Source: CAVZTX01 sp963778375
GTDB lineage: Bacteria; Chloroflexota; Ktedonobacteria; Ktedonobacterales; Ktedonobacteraceae
Assembly: GCA_963778375.1 (NCBI GenBank)
Contig: CAVZTX010000002.1
Span: forward strand, 166,180-230,179
DNA length: 64,000 nt
Direction: 5' to 3'
Below the pieces are notes generated by a model. It made no database searches, was not told the DNA's origin, and saw only the letters and a list, made by a program, of their open reading frames with translations. Each line of letters begins with the position of its first letter. Position 1 is the first letter of the stretch. Both the position numbers and the translations under genes were made by a program. This document shows, in pieces, positions 43,891 through 53,023 of this stretch.

Positions 43891-45837
43891 TTAAGTAGTC
43901 CTGAGGCTACTTCCAGTCCTCTTCTCAGCACCTCGAATCTCATTGCGCAATCGTCGAATCCTCTTACGATACGCATCCTCCGGCTGAACATAGCCCAGCT
44001 TAGGCTTATCGCCCATACTCACATGCCACTTGCGGAAAGCCAGCCCTATCTCCGTTTGATACAGCGCCTTGACACGCCTCCACTGCTGAATGCCACTGCT
44101 CCGTAGCACACACCGTTCCTCTTTTGTACGCTTGAACGAGTTTTGCAGCAAAGCATACTCATCCACCATCACAACCCCATTCGTCACCTCTACGGCCAGA
44201 AACTCACGGATCACCGCCGCCTCGTGCGCCAGAGATTTAGTGAGTATATACAGCAAACCAAGCTGAGCAAGAAAAGGTGGAACGTAATCTCCAATCACCG
44301 CAACCAGCGAGAAAAATGCCACGCTGCTATTCCCTGGCGCGGCACGTACAGCAGCGCTCGCCTGGAAATCCACGAAATCGAAGAAGCTATGCAATCCTAC
44401 CGCGACTAGATAGCCCACCAATGGAATCACAATCTGCTTCCAACGCACATTTGTATGCCGAATATAGCCAAGTGCCGCTCCAAAGCAAGCCGTAAAGGTC
44501 GAATGACCCAACCATCCCAGGATTATCCTCCCCACTATAAGAAAGACGAGAAATTGTTTGGAATCGCGTGCAAAAACAGCAAAATTCTCCACCATCGCAA
44601 ACCCGGCACCAATCAGCGCACCATACACAATGCCATCGGTCACATTATCGAACTCGTCGCGCAGGATAACGAACAACAACAGCAGCCCCAACCCTTTGAT
44701 CGTCTCCTCTGTGAATCCCGCATTCAAGCCCTGCAAAGCTGTACGCACCATATCGTTCGTGCTTGGTCCAAGTAGATTCTGTACAACAGAATCAAGTCTT
44801 TGCTCAATAAAAAGCGCTGGTGGGATAGCAATAATCGCTCCCCACAAAAAGGCTGCCAGTCGCAAAAACCAGGGTTCACGCTCAAAGCGATCCATGAAAT
44901 TCACCAATAGAAAGATACCAATCGCCGGCACTATCGGGATAATCAGGGCAGCGATAATACTCCCCAGACCATACCGTCCTAACACAGAGAGACCTATTAA
45001 ACTGTTGAGCACAATCGTCATGCTGGCACTAACGGCTAGAATAACGATGCCCACGCCTGCAATTAACCAGCGTGTACGTACGCCCATACGCTGTGGCAAG
45101 GCAAACTGCATCGTCACGCCGCCCAGCACACCTGCATGCTCCTCCTCTTCCCATGGACGCGCTGCCTGCTCCGGCTCAGGTTGCACAGGCAAGGGAGTAA
45201 CATTGCGCGATACATCCCGCATAGCAGGGAGATTCACAGGAGTTTGGGCATCCTTCGGATACGATGCTGACCTCGCTATTGGGGCAGAAGATTGCACTGT
45301 AGAGTCCCCTGTGCTTGGCAGGCTGCGTTCCATATCCTCAGTATGCGGTTCTCGTCCCCATTGTATAGGAATATTGCTTGATACTATAGGCAATAAATCA
45401 TGTGATGATGGGTGTATTGCGGGAAGTATTTCAGTAATATCATTGTCTTGGGGAGATTCGCCAGCAACAGGCCTTTGGGGAGCGATTAACTGCAGCATCG
45501 TACTACCGAGGACAAGGACATCCTGAGGGTGCATCGGAAGGCTGCCACCGCTTGGTACAGGTCGCCCGTTGACACGCACAACGTTGTTCATCGTAAGATT
45601 AATGATATGCCAGCCGTGCGAATCTAACATCAGACGTGCATGCTCCCGCGACACAGTTGGATCCATCAAAATAATATGATTATTTAGCGCACGCCCAATG
45701 GTCGTCTCACGGCGTGTGAGAACATGTACCAGCCCCTCCTCCGGCAACCAGCCCGCTGGATATCGAACTTCAGAGTTCGCTTTATTGGCAGGGGGACGCA
45801 CTCGCACAACGCGCAGCACGCCATAGTTTTGACTCAT
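43891..45837 (-). CDS. FHA domain fused to PrsW-type intramembrane protease
   Basis: The 648-residue protein has an N-terminal FHA domain (GRALNNHIILMDPTVSREHARL; binds phosphothreonine), a long low-complexity linker (about 120-230), and a membrane domain with about eight spans. This carries PrsW hallmarks: FTEETIKGLGLLL (Glu-Glu metal site), HSTFTACFGAALGY and a late His in GLHSFFDF. PrsW proteases cleave anti-sigma factors in Bacillus. The FHA head suggests control by protein phosphorylation. ATG 45837 has GGAAGAG upstream. Confidence 0.88.
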   Translation of the reverse strand: MSQNYGVLRVVRVRPPANKANSEVRYPAGWLPEEGLVHVLTRRETTIGRALNNHIILMDPTVSREHARLMLDSHGWHIINLTMNNVVRVNGRPVPSGGSLPMHPQDVLVLGSTMLQLIAPQRPVAGESPQDNDITEILPAIHPSSHDLLPIVSSNIPIQWGREPHTEDMERSLPSTGDSTVQSSAPIARSASYPKDAQTPVNLPAMRDVSRNVTPLPVQPEPEQAARPWEEEEHAGVLGGVTMQFALPQRMGVRTRWLIAGVGIVILAVSASMTIVLNSLIGLSVLGRYGLGSIIAALIIPIVPAIGIFLLVNFMDRFEREPWFLRLAAFLWGAIIAIPPALFIEQRLDSVVQNLLGPSTNDMVRTALQGLNAGFTEETIKGLGLLLLFVILRDEFDNVTDGIVYGALIGAGFAMVENFAVFARDSKQFLVFLIVGRIILGWLGHSTFTACFGAALGYIRHTNVRWKQIVIPLVGYLVAVGLHSFFDFVDFQASAAVRAAPGNSSVAFFSLVAVIGDYVPPFLAQLGLLYILTKSLAHEAAVIREFLAVEVTNGVVMVDEYALLQNSFKRTKEERCVLRSSGIQQWRRVKALYQTEIGLAFRKWHVSMGDKPKLGYVQPEDAYRKRIRRLRNEIRGAEKRTGSSLRTT

Positions 45838-45928
45838 GCTCTCTTCCTGGCATTCCTTGTCTGCATGGCCACCCGTTTATCACCTTTTGACTATCCGTAA
45901 TATAACAGCTTAAAGAGCTAATGGCTAG

Positions 45929-46276
45929 TTATCTGTACTCCTCCTCAACGCTCGCATCCACTACTGCTTCCCCAGCATATTCTTCGACCAGGGCACTCAA
46001 TTGCTCCCAATGCATCAAGACCGACGCGTAGCGCTCCCAGTAATCCGGCCCCTCCTCCTCCACCTGTCGCCAGCGTCTATATGCTTCTGAATTTTCAAAA
46101 GTCGTGATAAGTAAATAACGCCCACTCTCACCCCTTAAACGTATCAATGAAAGATATTTCACGCCTGGTATCCAGCGCTGCATCTCAAGCATACCAGAAG
46201 CAGCCAATGCCTCCACATCGCCAGCAGATGCTCCCGGCTTAAGCTGCCATACACGTACCGAATAATAATTCTGCAT
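45929..46276 (-). CDS. Small ABM-like (dimeric alpha/beta barrel) protein
   Basis: The 115-residue protein has a beta-alpha pattern with YYSVRVWQLKPGASAGDVEALA, GVKYLSLIRLRGESGRYLLIT and FENSEAYRRWRQVEEE. This resembles antibiotic-biosynthesis monooxygenase/NIPSNAP-type barrels but without a diagnostic catalytic residue. The C-terminal tail is acidic. ATG 46276 has GGAGCGATGT upstream. It is divergent from the phosphoesterase gene. Confidence 0.6.
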   Translation of the reverse strand: MQNYYSVRVWQLKPGASAGDVEALAASGMLEMQRWIPGVKYLSLIRLRGESGRYLLITTFENSEAYRRWRQVEEEGPDYWERYASVLMHWEQLSALVEEYAGEAVVDASVEEEYR

Positions 46277-46434
46277 ACATCGCTCCTACATATTAGAATC
46301 CAATCTCACTATACATGGGAGATACAAGCCTGACAAGGGGGACATTCAATAGAGATGTACACTTTTCTCACGAGAGGACAGTAATCTCTCTGTATGTTTT
46401 ATCTGTATCTTTTCGCGTTCAGCACGGAGGACCT

Positions 46435-47568
46435 ATGCCGCGTATTCGCTACCTTATCATAGTGTGCATAACTTTAGTGAGTGTTCTCGCAGCCTGCGGA
46501 AGCCCCACAACTAAGCAGCAGAGTACACCCACTCCACAACCTCCACCAGCTCAACAAAATTCGCCCACCCCACAAAGCAGCCCTACCCCGCAAAGTACGC
46601 AACTACAGCACATTTTCTACATTATGATGGAAAACCACGGCACCAACGATATTATCGGTAATACATCAGACGCGCCCTACCTGAACTCCCTGACAAGCAG
46701 CTACGGAGTAGCCACCCACTATTTCGGCGTAACACATCCAAGTCTACCCAACTACCTCGCCGCCATCTCGGGCGATTTTCAGGGTATCTGGGATGACTGC
46801 CCGGCAGGAGCCAGCATAACATGCACACCTCAAGCATTCATATCCGGCTCACCTCTACTCACTAGACAGGAAGCCGCAAGCGCCACCAATCATCCCCACA
46901 TGTTCAATGGACAAACCCTCGTCGACCAGCTTGAGGCATATCACCTGACCTGGAAAGCCTATATGCAATCAATGCCTTCCGTTGGTTTTACCGGCACATA
47001 CACCGCATTATACGGGCAACAGCATAATCCATTTATGTACTTCACAAGCATTCGCAATAACCCCACCCGTATGCAGAATATTGTGCCGTTCTCGCAGTTC
47101 AGCCAGGATATCAAGTCGGGCACTATTCCTAACTTCGTGTGGATCACTCCCGATGTATGCAGCGATATGCACGGCGTATCCTCATCCGAAGCACAATCGC
47201 TGGGAATACCCGACTGCGCTACATACGCCGGACTCATTGCTCGCGGTGATAACTTCATCCACACCATCGTACCCCAGATCATGAATGCACCTACGTGGAA
47301 AGAAGGCTCCGCCATCGTCATCACCTGGGATGAAAACTATGCTGGCTCGAGTGGCTGTTGCAATAGCCCAACAGGACTCAACGGCGCAATCCTGGGTGGC
47401 GCGGACGTACCTCTAATTGTTATCACCTCAAACGGTCCGCGTCACATCGTACTGAGCGATGCCTCATACAACCACTACTCCCTACTCGCAACAATCGAGC
47501 AGCTATGGGGATTAGCTTGCCTCGCAAATGCCTGCAACTCGCCCCTCATGACCAGGCTCTTCGAGTGA
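46435..47568 (+). CDS. Lipoprotein phosphoesterase (acid phosphatase/phospholipase C family)
   Basis: The 377-residue protein starts with a lipoprotein signal (VSVLAAC lipobox) and a Pro/Thr/Gln-rich linker. The body is of the alkaline-phosphatase superfamily PF04185-type: FYIMMENHGTNDIIGN (metal/nucleophile loop), HPSLPNYLAAISG, FVWITPDVCSDMHG, AIVITWDENY and DVPLIVITSNGP. It should hydrolyse phosphate esters outside the cell. ATG 46435 has CGGAGGACC upstream; the frame is open to 46315 without support. Confidence 0.85.
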   Translation: MPRIRYLIIVCITLVSVLAACGSPTTKQQSTPTPQPPPAQQNSPTPQSSPTPQSTQLQHIFYIMMENHGTNDIIGNTSDAPYLNSLTSSYGVATHYFGVTHPSLPNYLAAISGDFQGIWDDCPAGASITCTPQAFISGSPLLTRQEAASATNHPHMFNGQTLVDQLEAYHLTWKAYMQSMPSVGFTGTYTALYGQQHNPFMYFTSIRNNPTRMQNIVPFSQFSQDIKSGTIPNFVWITPDVCSDMHGVSSSEAQSLGIPDCATYAGLIARGDNFIHTIVPQIMNAPTWKEGSAIVITWDENYAGSSGCCNSPTGLNGAILGGADVPLIVITSNGPRHIVLSDASYNHYSLLATIEQLWGLACLANACNSPLMTRLFE

Positions 47569-47580
47569 GGGTGAGTAGAG

Positions 47581-47892
47581 CTAAGCTTCAGGTCGCTTCA
47601 TATACCACTCTCGATATTCCTTGCAGCGACCATCAGCATCGAATTCCAGAACGAAGATATTATCCCACTCGTGCTTGAGCGTGGTACCATCCTGTTCAAA
47701 ATAACGACTCCTCCCATTTGCCACAGCCCGCTCACCCTCGATCAGCAATGGTTCATAATGACCATCATATGTACCAGGTGCATCAGGTTGTTCCAGCCAC
47801 GAAGCTACAATCGCGTCACGACCATGTATGGGCGTACTGTAAGGGGTGTAGAAGTAAGTAGCATCTTCACTAATCGGAATAACTGAAGCCAA
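47581..47892 (-). CDS. SnoaL/NTF2-like protein, apparently 5'-truncated
   Basis: The readable 103 residues show the NTF2-fold pattern SEDATYFYTPYSTPIHGRDA, DGHYEPLLIEGERAVANGRS and HEWDNIFVLEFDADGRC. The usual first helix (about 25 residues) is missing: a TAA lies just before the TTG at 47892 and the KaiC-like gene promoter is adjacent. Its start is therefore unclear; it may be a truncated pseudogene. Confidence 0.5.
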   Translation of the reverse strand: MASVIPISEDATYFYTPYSTPIHGRDAIVASWLEQPDAPGTYDGHYEPLLIEGERAVANGRSRYFEQDGTTLKHEWDNIFVLEFDADGRCKEYREWYMKRPEA

Positions 47893-47973
47893 AAATTATT
47901 TCCACGCGTGGTAGGATAGGAAGTGAGAGAATCTCTCCTTCTCTATTTTCAATGAAACAAGGAGACAGCGTCC

Positions 47974-49524
47974 ATGATCGACGCAGAGAACCAGCTCCCG
48001 GTACTTGAACGCCTTCCAAGTGGCATTCCGGGGCTGGATCGTATTCTGCATGGTGGGTTCTTCAAAGGAGACAGTTATATCATCGTAGGACCACCAGGAG
48101 CAGGTAAGACTATCCTCGCCAACCAACTTTGTTTTCACCATATCGCCACCGGAGGACGGGCACTCTATATCTCATTGCTCGCCGAGACCAGCAGCCGAAT
48201 GTTAGCCCATATGCAATCTTTCAGGTTTCTCACGCTCGCACCCATTGCTGAAACTATCCACTACCTCAGCGGCTATGCCGTCTTGGAGCAGGAAGGATTA
48301 GCAGGACTCATGAACCTCCTACAGAGCGAGATGCGCCGCCAGCGGGCAACGATGCTCGTAATCGATGGCACTGTGACCGCCGAACAAGTCGCTCCCACCC
48401 CCGCCGAATGGAAACATTTCCTACATGAGTTGCACGTTGCATCTGAATTTCTTGGTTGTACTACATTTCTACTCATGCAGCCTGACTTTTCTCTCACCCC
48501 CCGTGCAGAAGAAACGATGGTTGATGGGGTACTCGAACTCTCGACCCGCTCGGCAGACATACGTATAGTCCGCCAGGCACAGATACGCAAGTTTCGAGGC
48601 AGCGATTTCCTGTCAGGACAACATCTCTACACCATTTCCACAGATGGAATCACTATCTACCCACGAACTGAGACTATCCTGGCGCTTTCACAAGCCGATC
48701 TACCAACTTCCCCCTCAACCCAGGCACATCTTCCACGATTAAACACCGGAATTGCGGGATTGGATGAGATGCTGCGCGGTGGACTACCTCCCAACTCGAC
48801 GACCTTGCTACTGGGAGCATCAGGTACAGGCAAGACGCTGCTAGGCAGTCATTTCCTCTACCAGGGAGCAGCACAAGGACAGCCTGCTCTCCACTTTGGC
48901 TTTTATGAGACACCCACTCAATTGATGAGCAAGATGAATCGTTTTGATCTCCAAATCAATCGCTTTGTGGAGCAGGGACAACTTACCCTACTCTGGCAAC
49001 CACCTCTACAGGATTTGTTAGATCCACTCGCCGAGCGGCTCCTGGAAACTGTCCAACTCCTGGGAGTGAGACGGCTCTTCCTGGATGGTCTGGGTGGCTT
49101 TCAAAGGACAGTGGCTTCGACCGAGCGCCTCGATCTCTTCTTCACTGCCCTCTTCACGACCTTGCACATCCTCAATGTCACAACTATCTGTTCGGTAGAA
49201 CTGCCTGACCTCTTCAGTCCCACACTTGTTCCCCCCACAACCCTTATTGGAACGACAGCTTTGGTCGAAAATATCTTGTTCTTGCGTCATGTCGAGCTTC
49301 GCTCTCAACTCTATAGGCTCATCTCGATTCTGAAGGTACGTGAAAGCGGCTATGACTCATCCATTCGTGAATTTCGCATTAGCAGGAAGGGTATTGAAGT
49401 AGCTTCCACCTTCGAGAGTGCAGAAGATATTCTGACGGGCCTAGCTCGTTCTCCCGCTCGCAGGCCAAATGCCCCGTCCGCATTTGAAGCAAGCCCATCA
49501 GACGGAGAAGGACAGCAGCCATGA
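47974..49524 (+). CDS. KaiC-like double-domain ATPase
   Basis: The 516-residue protein has two RecA/KaiC domains, each with a Walker A loop (GPPGAGKT at about 39-46 and GASGTGKT near 285). The first domain begins ERLPSGIPGLDRILHGG and the second LNTGIAGLDEMLRGG, the classic KaiC-type repeat. Catalytic Glu pairs of KaiC are not clearly kept (ISLLAETSSR; HFGFYETPTQ). A clock role cannot be claimed; these proteins work as signal-coupled ATPases. AAGGAGA precedes ATG 47974. The next gene overlaps its stop. Confidence 0.88.
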   Translation: MIDAENQLPVLERLPSGIPGLDRILHGGFFKGDSYIIVGPPGAGKTILANQLCFHHIATGGRALYISLLAETSSRMLAHMQSFRFLTLAPIAETIHYLSGYAVLEQEGLAGLMNLLQSEMRRQRATMLVIDGTVTAEQVAPTPAEWKHFLHELHVASEFLGCTTFLLMQPDFSLTPRAEETMVDGVLELSTRSADIRIVRQAQIRKFRGSDFLSGQHLYTISTDGITIYPRTETILALSQADLPTSPSTQAHLPRLNTGIAGLDEMLRGGLPPNSTTLLLGASGTGKTLLGSHFLYQGAAQGQPALHFGFYETPTQLMSKMNRFDLQINRFVEQGQLTLLWQPPLQDLLDPLAERLLETVQLLGVRRLFLDGLGGFQRTVASTERLDLFFTALFTTLHILNVTTICSVELPDLFSPTLVPPTTLIGTTALVENILFLRHVELRSQLYRLISILKVRESGYDSSIREFRISRKGIEVASTFESAEDILTGLARSPARRPNAPSAFEASPSDGEGQQP

Positions 49525-49880
49525 CAAAGGTTCTGGTGGTCGATGATGAACATGCGATTATTGACCTGTTAAGCCGATTCCTGGAAGAAGAGGGGTACCA
49601 GGTCATAACGGCAGGCAATGGTGAGGAAGGCATGACCCGCCTGCAGATATCACGACCCGATGTAGTGCTCTGCGATCTGATGATGCCCGTGCTGAACGGA
49701 CGAGAAATGTGTCGCAAGATGCAAGCCGACCCGCGCTACCGATCCATCCCGTTCGTATTGATGAGCGCCGTGATTAGAGCCGTCAATTTCACCGACTGCC
49801 ACTACTCAGCGCTACTGGCGAAGCCATTTGATCTGGAGGACGTGCTCAACATGGTGACTCGCTTGAGCAAGAGCGCATAA
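49521..49880 (+). CDS. Single-domain response regulator (receiver)
   Basis: The 119-residue receiver-only protein has the acidic pair VDDEH, phospho-Asp in VLCDLMMPVLNG, and Lys in SALLAKPFD. It lacks an output domain. Its ATG overlaps the last codons of the KaiC-like gene (ATGA), so the two are made together; it probably relays phosphate to or from that ATPase system. Which kinase drives it is unknown. Confidence 0.9.
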   Translation: MTKVLVVDDEHAIIDLLSRFLEEEGYQVITAGNGEEGMTRLQISRPDVVLCDLMMPVLNGREMCRKMQADPRYRSIPFVLMSAVIRAVNFTDCHYSALLAKPFDLEDVLNMVTRLSKSA

Positions 49881-49947
49881 ACCTGTTGTAAGCAAAAGTG
49901 GGCAAGCAACAGTTGGTCACTCACCCGCTTTAATGCCCTACCCCTTA

Positions 49948-50172
49948 CTACTCCTGAATGCTGTAACTAGGCTCTGAACGCCCTGCAAGCCAGATGAGCG
50001 TTTGCCCATTTGTCTCCTTTTGCCGATTGCTTATCTCCGCCTGCCAGTCCTCATGTGGCACATGGTTCAAGGCCTGATCCAGATTAGAGCGCACATCATT
50101 CTGAAGCCCCTCGATTACCGCATTTGCCTCACCCTCATCGAGCCGCTCATTGACATAGTCTCTCAAAAGCAT
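49948..50172 (-). CDS. Hypothetical 74-residue protein
   Basis: The frame reads MLLRDYVNERLDEGEANAVI and ends ...GQTLIWLAGRSEPSYSIQE. It is hydrophilic and helical with no known motif. ATG 50172 has GTAGG four bases upstream. Base composition and codon use look like the neighbours, so it may be real. It lies between the receiver gene and the dienelactone hydrolase-like gene. Confidence 0.45.
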   Translation of the reverse strand: MLLRDYVNERLDEGEANAVIEGLQNDVRSNLDQALNHVPHEDWQAEISNRQKETNGQTLIWLAGRSEPSYSIQE

Positions 50173-50309
50173 AACCTACTCTCACTTTCTCTACCTATCT
50201 GCATAATAAAGCATCTACAAGTTCGGGCCGATTGTTAGGGTAAAACCCTGTTCAGCCCTCGTATCGAATAGACACCTTTATCACGCAAGCACTTGAAAAA
50301 AGAGGACAC

Positions 50310-51125
50310 TCAATCCTCCAGTGCCCTCTTAAAGAACCTCAGCACCCGCTCCCAGGCATCCTTTGCTGCCGCCTCGTTATACATAGGTGTCGTATTATTA
50401 AAGAAGGCATGCGCGGCATGAGGATAGATACGCATCTCGAAGTCTTTCTTGTACGTCGCCATAGCCTTGACCAGGATATCAAGATGCGCGTTGATACGCA
50501 TATCCTCCGCGCCATAATTGCCAAGCACAGGACCGGTGATATTCTCGACCAATTCAATTGGGTTCGGATTCTCGCCATAAAATATTACGCTAGCCGCCAA
50601 TGGAGCACGGCAGGCCAGGTTGATGGCCATCCCCCCACCAAAGCAAAAGCCCACGCTCACAACCTTCCCACTCTGCACAAAGCTCTGACCATTCAAATAT
50701 GCCACAGCCCTCACCAAGTCCTGCGTCAAGCTATCCTTCGGCAGGTTGCCAAACATCACCGAACGCACCCGTTGCAGCATCTCCCTCTTTTCCTGTGGAA
50801 GCTGCGCCGCCGCCTGCTGTATATATCCCTGGTCGCCCCATTTATCTCTCGGAATCGTCATCATGAACCGCATCAATTCTTCGACATTTGACGGAGTCAG
50901 CACCTCCGTCAGCCCAGGCCGCGAGAACAAATTCGGCGCAAATGCAACATATCCCTCCTCCGCAAACCTATCCGCAACACTTTTAATATGATCTGTTAGT
51001 CCCACTATCTCATGAATAACAATCACAGCAGGACGAGGCCTGTCCACACTGGGCCTTGCCAGGTAGGTCTGTACAGGCCCTGCCTCACCATCATAGGTCA
51101 TCATGCCACGCGATTCATCTGCCAT
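50310..51125 (-). CDS. Dienelactone hydrolase family protein
   Basis: The 271-residue protein has the DLH pattern VIVIHEIVGLTDHIKSVADR, nucleophile elbow GFCFGGG (Cys in place of Ser), Asp in NYGAEDMRI and His in PHAAHAFFN. This Cys-Asp-His set is the family triad. Substrates beyond chlorocatechol lactones are common in bacteria, and there is no catechol pathway beside it. AAAGGAAG precedes ATG 51125. Confidence 0.85.
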   Translation of the reverse strand: MADESRGMMTYDGEAGPVQTYLARPSVDRPRPAVIVIHEIVGLTDHIKSVADRFAEEGYVAFAPNLFSRPGLTEVLTPSNVEELMRFMMTIPRDKWGDQGYIQQAAAQLPQEKREMLQRVRSVMFGNLPKDSLTQDLVRAVAYLNGQSFVQSGKVVSVGFCFGGGMAINLACRAPLAASVIFYGENPNPIELVENITGPVLGNYGAEDMRINAHLDILVKAMATYKKDFEMRIYPHAAHAFFNNTTPMYNEAAAKDAWERVLRFFKRALED

Positions 51126-51238
51126 TGTTTCATCTTCCTTTCAAGCGCATTGTAACTACTGGTCCGTCCATCGTCATTTGATGGGTAGGAGGCCTGACTG
51201 GAAGTCCCCCAGACTTCCTTGCCCGCAAGGGGTGCCAG

Positions 51239-51399
51239 CATAGGTGTTAACTTAAGCACGGGCCACACCCGGCCCAGGGCAACCGCAAGGGTCGCCCCTA
51301 CCATACACGAAATGGCTCGCAGTGCCGCGTCGGACGATCAGCGAGAGAGGGCCATCTCGTTGGAACGAGCCTACCGAGGCTTAGTTAACGCTTATGGGG
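51239..51399. repeat. Dispersed repeat with TTAACGC-type ends
   Basis: CATAGGTGTTAACTTAAG (51239-51256) faces CTTAGTTAACGCTTATGGGG (51380-51399) as an inverted pair. Between them is GTCGGACGATCAGCGAGAG, also seen near 63750 as GTCGGGCGATCAGCGAGAG. A GGAAGTC/GACTTCC hairpin lies just upstream. The rest of 51126-51585 holds no gene. Confidence 0.65.
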
Positions 51400-51585
51400 T
51401 GCCACTACATTTCACTCATCAAAACATGGTGGACAAAGCACTACTCTATTCCTCTGCTAAGGAATCTTCTCCCATAATACCCCATTCCACCCTCCCTCCG
51501 TATGTGAAAAAATCACCACAACCAACGTAATTCTAGCAGAACAGATGAACACCTGGAGCAACAAACCCACGCAACAGGAGCAGAC

Positions 51586-53017
51586 ATGCAGCAGGCAGCA
51601 CACCAACCACAACACATCCTCCTTTCCAGGCACTTGCTAACAAATCAACAGCCTTCCCATCTCCCCACGAAGCGTGTTTTGCTGTTTGCTGGAGCAATTA
51701 TTGTGCTGCTAGCAGGCGCCCTACTCACCTGGTTCAGCATCCACAGTTCGCCAGGCACCCCTTCTACCCCAGCGCGAACCGGAACCCATCAAATAGTCAT
51801 GTTCGGCATTGACGCACAGCACACCCGCACAATCTCCACTGAGCACATACTCACCCCTCAAACAGTCTCACATCTCGTCCCCGGTTGGATTTCACTTCCA
51901 ACCGGAGGTAGCCTTTTCTCCTCACCCGTCGTCATCGGCGGCATCATCTACATCGGCTCACTTGATGGACATCTCTATGCTTATAAAAGTACCGGCTGCA
52001 CTCAATCCTCCTGTGCCCCCTTATGGACTTCCATCCAGACGGGAGCCCGTATCTTTTCCTCCCCTGCTGTCTTGAATGGCACCGTCTATATCGGCTCATA
52101 TAACGGAAAGCTCTATGCCTTCAACGCTGCAGGATGTGGACAGTCCACCTGCCCCCCATTATGGACTTCAATCGATCTACACAGCCCCATCAGTTCTTCA
52201 CCCACCATCGAGCAAGGTATCGTCTATTTTGGCACCGATGCCGGCATACTCTACGCCTTCCGGGCGACCGGCTGCGGCTCAACAACCTGTTCACCGCTCT
52301 GGTACTCAGCATCCATGCGTACACCATGCGGCAATCCAAACTGCCCTCCAATCCCGGCCACCTCAGATACCCATGATGGCTTCTCCTCCTCACCCGCGCT
52401 CTTCAACGGAACAGTCTACATCGGCTCCTTCGATGGACGGCTCTATGCCTTCGATGCCGTCGGCTGTGCCCACTCCCCCTGCGCACCGCGCTGGTACACC
52501 ACGCCCACTCAAGACCAGATCACCGCTTCACCTGCTATTGCCGCCAATACCGTCTTCATTGGCTCAAACGATGGCACACTCTATGCCTTTAATGCCCAGG
52601 GATGCGCCCATGCTCCATGCTCACCCCTCTGGACCTCAATTTCAACTACCGTCCCATTCGCATCCTCACCGGCTGTCATCAACAACACTGTATACCTCGG
52701 TTCCTGGGATCATCGCCTCTACGCCTTTAACGCCAACGGTTGTGGCAAACCCTACCTGCCAATCCCTCTGGACCTCAACTCCAACCGAAAGCATCATCGA
52801 ATCCTCTCCCACTATAGCAGGAGGCGTCATTTACATCGGCTCAGTCGATGCACACCTCTATGCCTTCAACGCCTCCGGTTGCTCCACCTCACCCTGCTCC
52901 CCCATCTGGACCTCACCTGCCCTCGGAGAAAGCATCGAATCCTCCCCCATCATAGCCAACGCAACCCTCTACGTTGCCTCCCTCGACCACAAACTCTACA
53001 CCTTCCACCTCCCATAA
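51586..53017 (+). pseudogene. Membrane-anchored PQQ-type beta-propeller protein, one frameshift
   Basis: After a basic tail and one transmembrane segment (about 30-50) the product has seven to eight propeller blades, each with VYIGS-xDG-LYAF-like strands and a CxxSxCxPLW loop. At about 52748 the frame changes; removing one A from GGCAAACCC restores NPTCQSLWTS and continues through two more blades to the TAA at 53015-53017. The function of the propeller is unknown; blades often bind ligands or proteins. Without the correction the frame runs out of family sequence into the next gene. Confidence 0.75.
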
Positions 53018-53023
53018 CCTCTC

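Noticed and set aside
44558..45526. 322-codon plus-strand frame opposite the FHA-PrsW gene
   Set aside because: Composition is a mirror of the low-complexity linker and membrane segments on the other strand.
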